Assembly (NCBI RefSeq): GCF_000802225.1
Contig: NZ_JTDI01000007.1
Coordinates: 124,001 to 188,000 of the forward strand
Reading direction: 5' to 3'
Source: Novosphingobium malaysiense
GTDB taxonomy: Bacteria > Pseudomonadota > Alphaproteobacteria > Sphingomonadales > Sphingomonadaceae
DNA: 64,000 nt
Part shown: positions 1 through 7,913 of the stretch, piece by piece
Position numbering within the stretch: the first letter of the stretch is position 1
How the letters are laid out: every line of letters begins with the position of its first letter
Made by a program: the position numbers and the translations under genes
The notes under the pieces: generated by a model
The model's input: only the letters and a program-made list of their open reading frames with translations
The model's database searches: none
What the model was told of the DNA's origin: nothing

Positions 1-573
1 GCCGGCAAACGGCTCGTCGAGCAGCATGATCGAGGGGTTCGCGGCGAGCGCGCGGGCAATCTCGCAGCGGCGCCTCTCGCCGCCGGACAGCGCCATCGCC
101 GGGCTGGAACGCAGGCGGGTCAGACCGAATTCCTCGAGCAGGCGTTCCAGCTCCTGCTCACGCACAGCCTTGTCCGGCTCGTTGAGTTCCAGCACCGCAC
201 CGATGTTCTGCTCGACAGTCATCCCGCGGAAGATGGATGTCTCCTGCGGTAGGTAACCCAGGCCCAGGATCGCACGGCGGTACATCGGCAGCCGGGTGAC
301 GTCGATGCCATCCATGAGGATACGGCCCGAATCCGGCCTTACCAGTCCCATGATGGAATAGAAGCAGGTCGTCTTGCCGGCGCCGTTTGGACCGAGCAGG
401 CCCAGCACCTCGCCCTTGGCCACGGACAGCGATATGTCCGAAAGCACCGTGCGCTTGTCGTAGCTCTTGGCGATGGAGATCACCTCAAGCCCGCCGCGCT
501 CGGCCAAAAGCGATGCAGCATCGGCAGCATCGCCCGTCATCTGCTCTTGCGAAAGATCGGTCGTTTCGGTCAT
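1..573 (-). CDS. lptB: LPS export ABC transporter ATP-binding protein LptB (5' part)
   Basis: Cytoplasmic ATPase of the LptBFG complex that powers lipopolysaccharide extraction from the inner membrane. The 191 visible residues hold a Walker A GPNGAGKTT (about 61-69), a Q-loop in GYLPQETSIF, a signature LSGGERRR and a Walker B IMLLDEP. The PQE(T/A)SIFR stretch and the LSGGERRR signature are typical of LptB rather than of other ABC ATPases. The ATG at 573 is followed by about 25 poorly conserved residues before the core. The 3' end lies outside the window, and no lptA or lptC is visible upstream, where the next gene is on the other strand. Confidence 0.93.
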   Translation of the reverse strand, partial: MTETTDLSQEQMTGDAADAASLLAERGGLEVISIAKSYDKRTVLSDISLSVAKGEVLGLLGPNGAGKTTCFYSIMGLVRPDSGRILMDGIDVTRLPMYRRAILGLGYLPQETSIFRGMTVEQNIGAVLELNEPDKAVREQELERLLEEFGLTRLRSSPAMALSGGERRRCEIARALAANPSIMLLDEPFAG

Positions 574-769
574 TCCTGCGAGGTTTACGCAGCGAGCGCG
601 GCGACGGCAACCCAGCATTTCCGCTTGACCTGCCTGATTGGCAGGTTTCGTGCATGACTCGCGCGCGACGCCGTCCGCCGGTTCTTCGCACTTGCAAAAA
701 GTGGAAGTGAACTTGATCTTAACGCATTTAAATGGTTAGCTTGGTGATCGGACGAGGGAGAGTCGCCTG

Positions 770-1168
770 ATGAACAACGGAACAAACCAAGCCACGATCA
801 CCCAGGCGTCTGCGTTTCACAAGCAGGCAAGCAAGGCGGCAGACTGGCGCCGCAAGATGAGCGACCATATTGCCTATGCCCTGCTGGTCTATACGGCTCT
901 GCAGATTTTCGTAACCGTGGGCGCGCTCAAGGCCGGAGGCGGTTCGCTCCTGCCCTATCTCGCCCTGGTCATCCTCGTCATTGCCATTATCCCCGCGTGC
1001 CGGCGCTTTGAATCGCGTTGGAACCGCCTCACCGACGAACAGGCGCACGATCCCAGTCTCGCCCCCTATTATCGGCGCGATCGCTTCATGCTCTGGGCAC
1101 TGGCCATCGGTCTGCCCTTTGCGCTGACCGGTCTGTTCAAGGGTCTGGCTGTAGCTTTCGCTTCCTAA
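770..1168 (+). CDS. small hypothetical integral membrane protein
   Basis: A 132-residue protein of unknown function. A cytoplasmic-looking, Lys/Arg-rich N-terminus (about 1-32) precedes three hydrophobic segments at about 33-53, 60-78 and 105-130. A charged loop between the second and third carries the stretch DPSLAPYYRRDRF. The ATG at 770 has a strong GAGGGAGAG ribosome site seven bases upstream. It lies divergent from lptB with about 195 bases between them and ends about 100 bases before pmbA. No catalytic motif is visible. Confidence 0.8.
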   Translation: MNNGTNQATITQASAFHKQASKAADWRRKMSDHIAYALLVYTALQIFVTVGALKAGGGSLLPYLALVILVIAIIPACRRFESRWNRLTDEQAHDPSLAPYYRRDRFMLWALAIGLPFALTGLFKGLAVAFAS

Positions 1169-1265
1169 GCCTTCCTCGCAACTCGCATTTGCCCTTCGCC
1201 GCGCCGGCGACTAGGGCAGGCGCGCGCACGATTGCGTGCGCCGGTGACAGGGAGTTGCGATTCAC

Positions 1266-2612
1266 ATGCTCAGTCCGGAACAGGCCAGCGACCGCGCGCG
1301 GGACCTCGTCGAGCGCGCACGCCGTGCCGGCGCCGATGCCGCCGACGCCGTTTACGGGTCCAATGCCTCCGAAGGCATCCAGATCCGGCTGGGCAAGCTC
1401 GAGGACGTCGAGCGTTCGGAAAGCGAACATATCGCCCTGCGCGTCTTCCTCGGTCATCGCTCCGCCAGCATCGGCTCTTCCGATCTTTCGCCCGCCGCGC
1501 TCGACGAACTGGCGGCGCGGGCGGTGGACATGGCGCGCGCGGCACCGGAAGACCGCTATGCCGGACTCGCACCCAAGGAACTGCTGGCACGCGGACCGTT
1601 CCCCGAGCTGGACCTGATCGAAACCTACGAACCCAGCCCGCAGACGCTGCGCGCCATGGCCGAGGAAGCCGAGGACGCCGCCCGCGCGATTGCCGGCGTG
1701 ACCAATTCCGACGGTGCCTCCGCCAGTGCCGGTTCGGGCGTCTTCGCCCTTTCCACCAGCCATGGCTTCACCGGTGGATACGCATCCACGCACCACTCGA
1801 TCAGTGTCTCGGTGGTTGGCGGCGAAGGTGCCGGCAAGCAGCGCGACAACGCCTGGCGCACGGCCCATCACTCCGGCGACCTGCCGCCTGCTGCGGAGAT
1901 CGGCAAGCTGGCCGGCGAGCGCACCGTCGCCCGGCTCGGCTCGATGCGAATGAAGAGCGGGCCGATGCCGGTCGTGTTCGATCCTCGTGTTGCGGGCACC
2001 CTGCTCGGCCACCTGATCGGCGCCATGTCCGGCAGTTCCATCGCCCGTCGCTCCAGCTTCCTGCTCGACAAGCTCGAAGAACAGATCTTCGCGCCCGGGA
2101 TCGAGGTGGTGGAACGCCCGCACAATCCACGCGGCCTGCGCTCGCGCCCGTTCGACGGCGAAGGTCTGCCGACCGTCGCTCGCAATCTCGTCGAGGATGG
2201 CCGCATCACCGGCTGGCTGCTCGAGTCGGCCTCGGCTCGCCAGCTCGGCTTGCAGCCGACCGGTCATGCCGCGCGCAACGGCGGCGGCGCGCCGAGCGTT
2301 TCGGTGGGCAATGTCCACCTCGCGGCAGGGGCTCTGTCCCCCGCCGAGCTGATGGCGGATATCAAGGAGGGGGTCTACGTCACCGAGCTGATCGGCCAGG
2401 GCGTGAACGGCGTGACCGGCGACTACAGCCGCGGCGCCAGCGGTTTTCGCATCGTCAACGGCGAACTGGCCGGGCCGATCTCGGAGTTCACCGTCGCCGG
2501 CAACCTGCTCTCGATGTTCGCGAAGCTGACGCCTGCCAGCGATCTGGAATGGTACCGGGCGATCAACGTGCCGACGGTTCGCGTAGACGGCATGACCGTC
2601 GCCGGAGATTGA
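1266..2612 (+). CDS. pmbA: TldD/PmbA-family metalloprotease subunit (TldE-like)
   Basis: The 448-residue length and its N-terminal TldD/PmbA domain followed by a C-terminal beta domain fit PmbA (TldE), the non-catalytic partner of TldD in a cytoplasmic heterodimeric peptidase. Family hallmarks are the N-terminal GADAADAVYG, the central GASASAGSGVFALSTSHGF and the C-terminal GVNGVTGDYSRGASGF. The HExxxH-type metal motif of TldD is absent, as expected for the PmbA side. The ATG at 1266 follows GGGAGTTG. No tldD copy is in the window. Confidence 0.92.
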   Translation: MLSPEQASDRARDLVERARRAGADAADAVYGSNASEGIQIRLGKLEDVERSESEHIALRVFLGHRSASIGSSDLSPAALDELAARAVDMARAAPEDRYAGLAPKELLARGPFPELDLIETYEPSPQTLRAMAEEAEDAARAIAGVTNSDGASASAGSGVFALSTSHGFTGGYASTHHSISVSVVGGEGAGKQRDNAWRTAHHSGDLPPAAEIGKLAGERTVARLGSMRMKSGPMPVVFDPRVAGTLLGHLIGAMSGSSIARRSSFLLDKLEEQIFAPGIEVVERPHNPRGLRSRPFDGEGLPTVARNLVEDGRITGWLLESASARQLGLQPTGHAARNGGGAPSVSVGNVHLAAGALSPAELMADIKEGVYVTELIGQGVNGVTGDYSRGASGFRIVNGELAGPISEFTVAGNLLSMFAKLTPASDLEWYRAINVPTVRVDGMTVAGD

Positions 2613-2616
2613 TAGC

Positions 2617-3402
2617 CTACTGCGAGCCCTCTTTGCGGCGCGCATAGCCCTCGGCCATCAGCTTGCCGAGCTCGGGCCGGTTCGCCGTCTGCAGGTGGCG
2701 GGCACTTTCGACTTCGATGTATTCGTCGATAGGCAGTGTCTCGGCGGAGACGCAGTTGGCCTTCATCAGCCGCAGCGCCAGCGGATCGCGCGCGGCGAGC
2801 CGTTCGGCGAGCGCCATGGTTTCGCTGTGCAGCGCATCGGGCTCGTAGAGGCGATTGACCAGCCCCATCGCGTGCGCTTCCTCGCCGCCGAAGCGGTCAG
2901 GGAAGAACAGCAGTTCGCGGGCCTTTGCGCCGCCGACAAGGCGGTCGAGGCTCCACCCCAGCCCCATATCGCCGGATACGCCGACATTGAGAAAGGCCGT
3001 CGAGAAGCGCGCCCGCGCGGTGGCGAAGCGCAAGTCGCAGGCTGCCGCCCAGCCCATGCCTGCACCGGCACATCCGCCATCGATGGCCGCCAGCGTGACT
3101 TGCGGCATGGTGTGGAGCAGCGTGGAGGCGTGGTAGATCGCGCCCATGTCCGCTTGCGCGCCTGCACCGGATACCGGAGCATTGTCCTCGGGCGTGGAGG
3201 CGATATCCGCGCCCACGCAGAAGTCGTGGCCGGCGCCGCGCAGCACCAGCACGCGTGCGTCGCTCGCAGCCACATCGCGCACCGCCTCGTAGAACGCGAC
3301 GCACATGCCCATCGTCACGCCGTTGCGCCGCTCCGGGCGGTTGAGCGTGACGAGGGCGATGGCGCCGTGCCGCTCGACGAGGACGGTCGGCGCGTCGCTC
3401 AT
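2617..3402 (-). CDS. crotonase-superfamily protein lacking both hydratase glutamates
   Basis: A 261-residue enoyl-CoA hydratase/isomerase-fold protein. The oxyanion-hole segment HDFCVGADIAS (about 65-75) and the CoA-binding GGCAGAGMGWAAACD are visible. Where classical hydratases have a Glu in GGGxE and another about 20 residues on, this protein has Gly (GAGMG) and Phe (RFSTAF). Simple hydratase activity is therefore doubtful; isomerase, hydrolase or thioesterase-like chemistry is possible. Its ATG overlaps the stop of the upstream crotonase by four bases, so the two are translationally coupled. Confidence 0.88.
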   Translation of the reverse strand: MSDAPTVLVERHGAIALVTLNRPERRNGVTMGMCVAFYEAVRDVAASDARVLVLRGAGHDFCVGADIASTPEDNAPVSGAGAQADMGAIYHASTLLHTMPQVTLAAIDGGCAGAGMGWAAACDLRFATARARFSTAFLNVGVSGDMGLGWSLDRLVGGAKARELLFFPDRFGGEEAHAMGLVNRLYEPDALHSETMALAERLAARDPLALRLMKANCVSAETLPIDEYIEVESARHLQTANRPELGKLMAEGYARRKEGSQ

Positions 3403-4199
3403 TGCGGGTTGGACCAGACCGGCGCGCGCTTCTCGAACAGCGCCTTGCCGCCTTCGCGGGCATCGGGGCCGGCGAACATGGCGCGCACTTCGGGGAGTGC
3501 GAACATCTCCCTGTTCGAAGCTTCCATGCCGAGATCGTAGTAGGACTGCATCACCGCCTTGGTCGCGATGATCGATGCCGGCGAGCACGAAGCGATCTCC
3601 TCCGCCCAGCGCCGGGCGCAATCCATCAGCTCGCCATCGGGCACGATTTCGGCGACGATTCCCCAGTCGTGCGCCCGCGCCGCGGACACCTTGCGCGCGG
3701 TGAGCAGCATGGCATGCGCGCGCTTGGGCCCGAGTTCCTGCACGATGCGCTGGATACCGCCGCCAAGTGCCGCGAGGCCCACTTTCGGTTCGGTCAGGCC
3801 GAAACTCGCGCTTTCGGCAGCGACGATGACATCGCAGGCCAGCGCCGCCTCGAACCCGCCGCCCATGGCAAAGCCGTTGACCGCCGCGATCACCGGCTTG
3901 CGGCGATTGAAGCGCCACACCAGCCCGGCGAACCCGGTCTCCGGCACCGGCATGCCGTTGAAGGCACGCGGATCGGCCTTGTCGAAGGGCGTGCGCAAGT
4001 CCGCACCGGCGGAGAAGGCCTTGTCGCCCGCTCCGGTAAGGATCGCGACCCACAGGTTCGGATCGGCCTCGTAGGCATCGAACACTTCGCCCAGTTCGAA
4101 ATTCGCCTCGCCGTGAAGCGCATTGCGCATTTCCAGCCGATCGATGGTCACGGTCATCACGTGGCCTTCGGTCTCGACCTTGCAGAACCGGGTTTCCAT
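3399..4199 (-). CDS. enoyl-CoA hydratase/isomerase family protein
   Basis: A 266-residue crotonase that hydrates or isomerises enoyl-CoA thioesters in the cytoplasm. The oxyanion-hole segment KAFSAGADLRTPF and the motif AMGGGFEAALACD are present. The first catalytic Glu (GGGFE) and the second (GLTEPKVG) are both retained, unlike in its downstream partner. The ATG at 4199 has an AGAGGAG ribosome site; a further in-frame upstream extension is possible but has no comparable site. First gene of a two-crotonase operon, divergent from yjbQ over about 70 bases. Confidence 0.9.
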   Translation of the reverse strand: METRFCKVETEGHVMTVTIDRLEMRNALHGEANFELGEVFDAYEADPNLWVAILTGAGDKAFSAGADLRTPFDKADPRAFNGMPVPETGFAGLVWRFNRRKPVIAAVNGFAMGGGFEAALACDVIVAAESASFGLTEPKVGLAALGGGIQRIVQELGPKRAHAMLLTARKVSAARAHDWGIVAEIVPDGELMDCARRWAEEIASCSPASIIATKAVMQSYYDLGMEASNREMFALPEVRAMFAGPDAREGGKALFEKRAPVWSNPQ

Positions 4200-4269
4200 G
4201 CGCGTTTCTCCTCTCGTTGGCCTGCTGCCTGTTGAAACCTGCGCGGCCAAGGATCAAGATCGGCAGACG

Positions 4270-4686
4270 ATGAGACAAGTGTCTAGCATTCTTTCCTTCG
4301 AAACTCCGGGCCGCAGCCTGACCGATATCACGCGAGCGATGGCGGACTGGCTGGACGAGGCCGGCATTTCCGAAGGGCTGCTCACGCTGCTGTGCCGGCA
4401 TACTTCGGCCTCGCTGCTGATTCAGGAAAACGCCGCGCGGGAAGTGCGGGGGGACCTCCTGACATGGCTCGACCGGCTGGCGCCGGAAGGTCCGCACTAT
4501 GCGCATGATGATGAGGGGCCGGACGACATGCCGGCGCACCTGAAGGCCACGCTCACCGGCGTGAACCTGCAGATCCCGGTGATCGGCGGCCGCATGGCGC
4601 TCGGCACGTGGCAGGGGATTTACCTTGCCGAGCACCGCGCGATGCCGCACCGTCGGCAGATCGCCGTGCATGTTTTCGGCGAATAG
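4270..4686 (+). CDS. yjbQ: YjbQ family (UPF0047) protein
   Basis: A 138-residue single-domain protein of the YjbQ/UPF0047 family, trimeric proteins with weak thiamine-phosphate-synthase-like activity reported for homologues and no settled role. Family motifs visible are CRHTSASLLIQENA (about 42-55), the HYAHDDEGPDDMPAHLK loop and the C-terminal GTWQGIYLAEHR. The His residues in these segments are the conserved metal or phosphate contacts. The start ATG at 4270 overlaps a palindrome, so transcription or translation start could be affected by a bound regulator. Confidence 0.9.
   Translation: MRQVSSILSFETPGRSLTDITRAMADWLDEAGISEGLLTLLCRHTSASLLIQENAAREVRGDLLTWLDRLAPEGPHYAHDDEGPDDMPAHLKATLTGVNLQIPVIGGRMALGTWQGIYLAEHRAMPHRRQIAVHVFGE
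4273..4285. promoter_or_regulatory. palindromic box AGACAAGTGTCTA, copy 1
   Basis: AGACA-AG-TGTCT inverted repeat at the first codons of yjbQ, close to the divergent crotonase promoter. The same 13 bases recur exactly at 30801-30813 in front of another crotonase operon. A TetR- or similar dimeric regulator site is the natural reading. That the box also forms codons 2-5 of yjbQ weakens the case. Confidence 0.45.
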
Positions 4687-4755
4687 AAAACCGGGAAGCC
4701 TCGCGCTGTAACCGCCGGCGGTCCCGCAACGAATAACGGGAGAGAAGGAGCGGAT

Positions 4756-5388
4756 ATGGACGTGACAAATGCGGAATTCGATCCGGGCTTCGATATCGCC
4801 GCGCGCCAGGCGCACGTGGTGGGCGAAAGGCCGCGCATCGATCCGGTGGCGCAGGAAGACATCGACCCGGCCTCGCGCCGGCTCGTCGACGAGATCCGCG
4901 CCAGTGCCGGTGCACCGCCGGTCGAGGAGGTGCCCGAATACATGCGTACCGTCCTCAAGCACCCCGAGATCTTCCGCTGCCAGATGGAAATGGGCACCGT
5001 CCTGTTCCAGGGGCGCATTCCCGCGGACGAACGCGAGCTGGCGATCCTGCGCATCGGCTGGCTATGCCGCGCGCCCTACGAGTGGGGCCAGCACGTCAAC
5101 TTCGCCTACCGCATCGGACTCGACCGCAATCTGATCGAACGCGCGCGGATCGGCTCGTCAGCGCCAGGGTGGACGGCCCACCAAGCCGCGATCCTGCGCG
5201 GCGTGGAAGAGCTGCTCGAAGACAAGGCGCTGTCCAATGAAACCTGGGACGTTCTGGCCAGGAGCTGGGACGAGGCGCAGCTGATCGAATTCCCGATGAT
5301 GGTCGGCCAGTACGTCGCCACCGCATTCGTCCAGAACACGCTGCGCATCCGGCTCGAGGACGGCAATCCGGGGCTCGCCCACGCATGA
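4756..5388 (+). CDS. carboxymuconolactone decarboxylase/AhpD-like family protein
   Basis: A 210-residue alpha-helical protein of the CMD/AhpD superfamily. The core helix pair RELAILRIGWLCRAPYEWGQHVNFA (split across about 95-120) carries the usual E...H arrangement. The AhpD CxxC is not present; a single Cys occurs in WLCRAPYEW. This form is common in sphingomonad and actinobacterial catabolic loci, with biochemistry mostly unknown. The ATG follows AGAGAAGGAG. It overlaps the next gene by the ATGA tetranucleotide and heads a three-gene operon with a cytochrome b and a molybdoenzyme. Confidence 0.85.
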   Translation: MDVTNAEFDPGFDIAARQAHVVGERPRIDPVAQEDIDPASRRLVDEIRASAGAPPVEEVPEYMRTVLKHPEIFRCQMEMGTVLFQGRIPADERELAILRIGWLCRAPYEWGQHVNFAYRIGLDRNLIERARIGSSAPGWTAHQAAILRGVEELLEDKALSNETWDVLARSWDEAQLIEFPMMVGQYVATAFVQNTLRIRLEDGNPGLAHA

Positions 5389-6254
5389 GCACGCCTGAAG
5401 GTCACGGCAATTCCGCCCGGGGCGGGGATCTGGTGAAGCGCCACCGTCTCTCGACGCGGGTGTGGCACTGGATCAATGCCGTGACCCTGCTGGTCATGCT
5501 GATGAGCGGCTTGATGATCTTCAATGCGCACCCGCGTCTCTACTGGGGCGAGTACGGCGCGAACTACGATCCCGCCTGGCTAAAGATCAGTTCGGCGCGC
5601 GCCGGCGGCCGGGAGTTCGGCTATCTCCAGATCGCGAACACCCGGTTCGAGACGACCGGCGTGCTCGGGCTCTGGGAAGACCCCGAGGGCCGCACCCAGC
5701 GCCGCGCCTTTCCCCACTGGGCGACGATCCCCTCGCGCTACAGCCTTGCCGGGGCGCGGATCTGGCATCTGGCCTTTGCCTGGGTGTTGGCCGGAGGGCT
5801 CGCGCTCTACTTGGCATGGTCGCTGCTCAACGGCCACCTGCGGCGCGACATCCACATCACCCGGCGCGAGTGGAAGCTTGCGCACATCTGGAACGACATA
5901 AAGCAGCACGCACGCCTCCGCTTTCCCACCGGCGTAGCAGCGCTGCGCTACAACGTGTTGCAGAAGCTGTCCTATGCCGGCGTGCTCTTCGTGCTGCTGC
6001 CGCTGATCATCCTCACCGGTCTCGCCATGTCGCCGGGCACCGATGCCTGGCTGCCGCTGGCGACGCAGATCTTCGGCGGGCGGCAGTCTGCACGCTCGGT
6101 CCACTTCATCTGCGCTTTCCTGCTGGTGCTGTTTTTCCTCGTCCACATCGTGATGGTAATGCTGGCCGGCCCCTTCAACGAAGTCCGCTCGATGATCACC
6201 GGCCGCTATCGGCTGCCGCCCGAAAAGGCGGACGCCCCGGAGAAGCAACCATGA
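5385..6254 (+). CDS. cytochrome b561-like membrane subunit
   Basis: A 289-residue di-haem b-type cytochrome expected to pass electrons between quinol and the adjacent periplasmic molybdoenzyme. Four membrane helices are visible (about 25-45, 125-145, 190-215, 235-260). Candidate haem His residues lie in TRVWHWINA, RIWHLAFAW, SVHFICAF and LVHIVMVM. A large periplasmic insert of about 80 residues separates helices 1 and 2. Its start overlaps the CMD gene by ATGA and its stop overlaps the molybdoenzyme gene the same way, which argues for one complex. Confidence 0.88.
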   Translation: MSTPEGHGNSARGGDLVKRHRLSTRVWHWINAVTLLVMLMSGLMIFNAHPRLYWGEYGANYDPAWLKISSARAGGREFGYLQIANTRFETTGVLGLWEDPEGRTQRRAFPHWATIPSRYSLAGARIWHLAFAWVLAGGLALYLAWSLLNGHLRRDIHITRREWKLAHIWNDIKQHARLRFPTGVAALRYNVLQKLSYAGVLFVLLPLIILTGLAMSPGTDAWLPLATQIFGGRQSARSVHFICAFLLVLFFLVHIVMVMLAGPFNEVRSMITGRYRLPPEKADAPEKQP

Positions 6255-7015
6255 GCCGCCTGATTCTCTCGCGCCGTCACCTGATCCGGGCCGGGGCGGT
6301 CGGCGCCGGAGGGCTGCTCCTGTCCGGCTGCGACAAGCTGTTCGAGAACCGTACCTTTCGCGAGACACTCGAAAGCGCCGAGGACCTGCATCAGGCCACC
6401 CAGCGCACGCTGGGCCGCGATGCTCTCGCACGCGAATTCTCCAGGGCGGATATGTCGCCGATGTTCCGTGCCAACGGCAGCCGCGAAGTCGCCGATGCGG
6501 TCTATCAGCGGCACTTGCAGCAGGACTTCGCGCAGTGGTCGCTGCGGGTCGATGGGCTGGTGGAACGCCCGCTCGATTTGCCGCTCTCGATGCTCAAGGG
6601 CTTTCGCCAGCGCACCCAGATCACCCGGCACGATTGCGTCGAGGGCTGGAGTGCGATCGGCCAGTGGACCGGGCCCCAGCTCGGCCCGCTGCTCGACCTT
6701 GCCCGGCTCAAGCCGGAGGCGAACTACATCGTTTTCCACTGCGCAGACCTCTACAACGGGCGGCCCTACTACGAGTCCATCGATCTCGTGGATGCCTTTC
6801 ACCCGCAGACGATCCTGGCCTGGGCGATGAACGGCAAGCCGCTCGAACAGGCCCACGGCGCGCCCCTGCGGCTGCGGGTCGAACGCCAGCTCGGCTACAA
6901 GCACGCCAAGTTCGTCACCCGCGTGGAAGCCGTGGCTTCGCTCGATGGCATCTATGGCGGCAAGGGCGGGTATTGGGAGGATAACGGCGCCTACGCCTGG
7001 TATGCCGGGATCTGA
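6251..7015 (+). CDS. molybdopterin-dependent oxidoreductase, Tat-exported, possible lipoprotein
   Basis: A 254-residue protein of the sulfite-oxidase/MsrP (YedY) fold. The N-terminus has a twin-arginine motif SRRHLIRAG followed by a hydrophobic run ending in LLLSGC, a plausible lipobox, so the folded enzyme may be Tat-exported and lipid-anchored. The molybdenum-ligand Cys is in ITRHDCVEGWSAIGQW (about 125). It ends with GGKGGYWEDNGAYAWYAGI, like other short sulfite-oxidase-like enzymes. The partner is the b-type cytochrome encoded just upstream with a 4-base overlap. The substrate is unknown; MsrP-type sulfoxide reduction is only one possibility. Confidence 0.88.
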   Translation: MSRLILSRRHLIRAGAVGAGGLLLSGCDKLFENRTFRETLESAEDLHQATQRTLGRDALAREFSRADMSPMFRANGSREVADAVYQRHLQQDFAQWSLRVDGLVERPLDLPLSMLKGFRQRTQITRHDCVEGWSAIGQWTGPQLGPLLDLARLKPEANYIVFHCADLYNGRPYYESIDLVDAFHPQTILAWAMNGKPLEQAHGAPLRLRVERQLGYKHAKFVTRVEAVASLDGIYGGKGGYWEDNGAYAWYAGI

Positions 7016-7148
7016 CCGATCAATAGGCCGCGTGCACGAGCCAGCGCGAGCGCTCATGGCAGCTGTCTGGGATTTTCAATCAGAGGCGGACTTTCCTAAC
7101 CCGCCGAAATATCGGTCTAAATTGCGAAAGGTCTTACCCCACAATCGA

Positions 7149-7574
7149 TCAGTGGCTCGGCGGATCCTGCCTACCTTGCAGACAGGGCCGTTCGTAATTC
7201 GCTACCCTCGACATCCGGGCGGCAAGGCGTTTCCCTTCTGCCATGTGGATTTGACTTCTCTTCCCCGTCGACGCGTCAATCATCAGGGCGACATAGCAAT
7301 TGCCATCAAGCGGGAAGGGAGGAGCCGCCTTGCCTCCATAACGCACTGGAAGAGCGATCATGACGATGTGCTTCTCATCAGCGTAAACATCCTTGATAAG
7401 ACCTGCATGCGCGAACGTTCCATCCGGGCGTTTCAGCCAAGCCTTTGCTCCGCCACCATGCGAAATTTCATAGCCATTGGGGAGGGTTGGCGAGGCATCG
7501 CATGCCCCAATGGAGACAGCTGCAAGGATGCAAAGTACATAGCGGTTCAAAGCCAGACTGCATGGGAAGCTCAT
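7149..7574 (-). CDS. small hypothetical lipoprotein
   Basis: A 141-residue protein starting at ATG 7574. A hydrophobic leader RYVLCILAAVSIGAC ends in a lipobox (IGAC) at about residue 24. The mature part includes GYEISHGGGAKAWLKRPDGTF and shows no enzyme motif. Base composition is less GC-rich than that of the neighbours. It follows the next minus-strand ORF by seven bases, so the pair may be one transcript. The ribosome site is weak. Not a family I recognise. Confidence 0.6.
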   Translation of the reverse strand: MSFPCSLALNRYVLCILAAVSIGACDASPTLPNGYEISHGGGAKAWLKRPDGTFAHAGLIKDVYADEKHIVMIALPVRYGGKAAPPFPLDGNCYVALMIDASTGKRSQIHMAEGKRLAARMSRVANYERPCLQGRQDPPSH

Positions 7575-7581
7575 GCCTTGT

Positions 7582-7857
7582 TCAAATAAACGGCTTTGCA
7601 GCATTTGCCGAGGGTGCATCTGAATTCATTTCGATTGGTGGGAGTTCCATTCCGCCCCTTTCAAAAACGCGAGGAACTCGCTCGGTAGTAAAGGGAAAAG
7701 ACCAATCGGGAACGCCCCTCAGCTCGACAATGCTTCCGTTCACCCATCGGATCGGCTTGCTGGATGCAAACAGCCATCCGGGGTGGAATTGGTTCACACC
7801 GCCTAAGACTCCCAGTTCCGCAAAATTGATCCAGCGCAAGGAAGTGATGCACTTCAT
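7582..7857 (-). CDS. hypothetical protein
   Basis: A 91-residue ORF from ATG 7857, with a longer in-frame version possible up to 7944 that would overlap the next plus-strand gene. The sequence begins MKCITSLRWINFAELG, then PGWLFASSKPIRWVNGSIVEL, with no motif I can name. It precedes the small lipoprotein gene with a seven-base gap and shares its lower GC content. It could be a recently acquired or fast-evolving gene; non-coding status cannot be excluded. Confidence 0.4.
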   Translation of the reverse strand: MKCITSLRWINFAELGVLGGVNQFHPGWLFASSKPIRWVNGSIVELRGVPDWSFPFTTERVPRVFERGGMELPPIEMNSDAPSANAAKPFI

Positions 7858-7913
7858 ATCGCTATGAGAACTGCGTTCTCGATCGCTGCAATGCGAATCG
7901 GGAAAGGGATTCG

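Noticed and set aside
2617..4962. 781-codon open frame on the minus strand spanning the crotonase and yjbQ
   Set aside because: Only its last third is the real crotonase; the rest is the antisense of yjbQ and another frame of the second crotonase, a GC-rich frame artefact.
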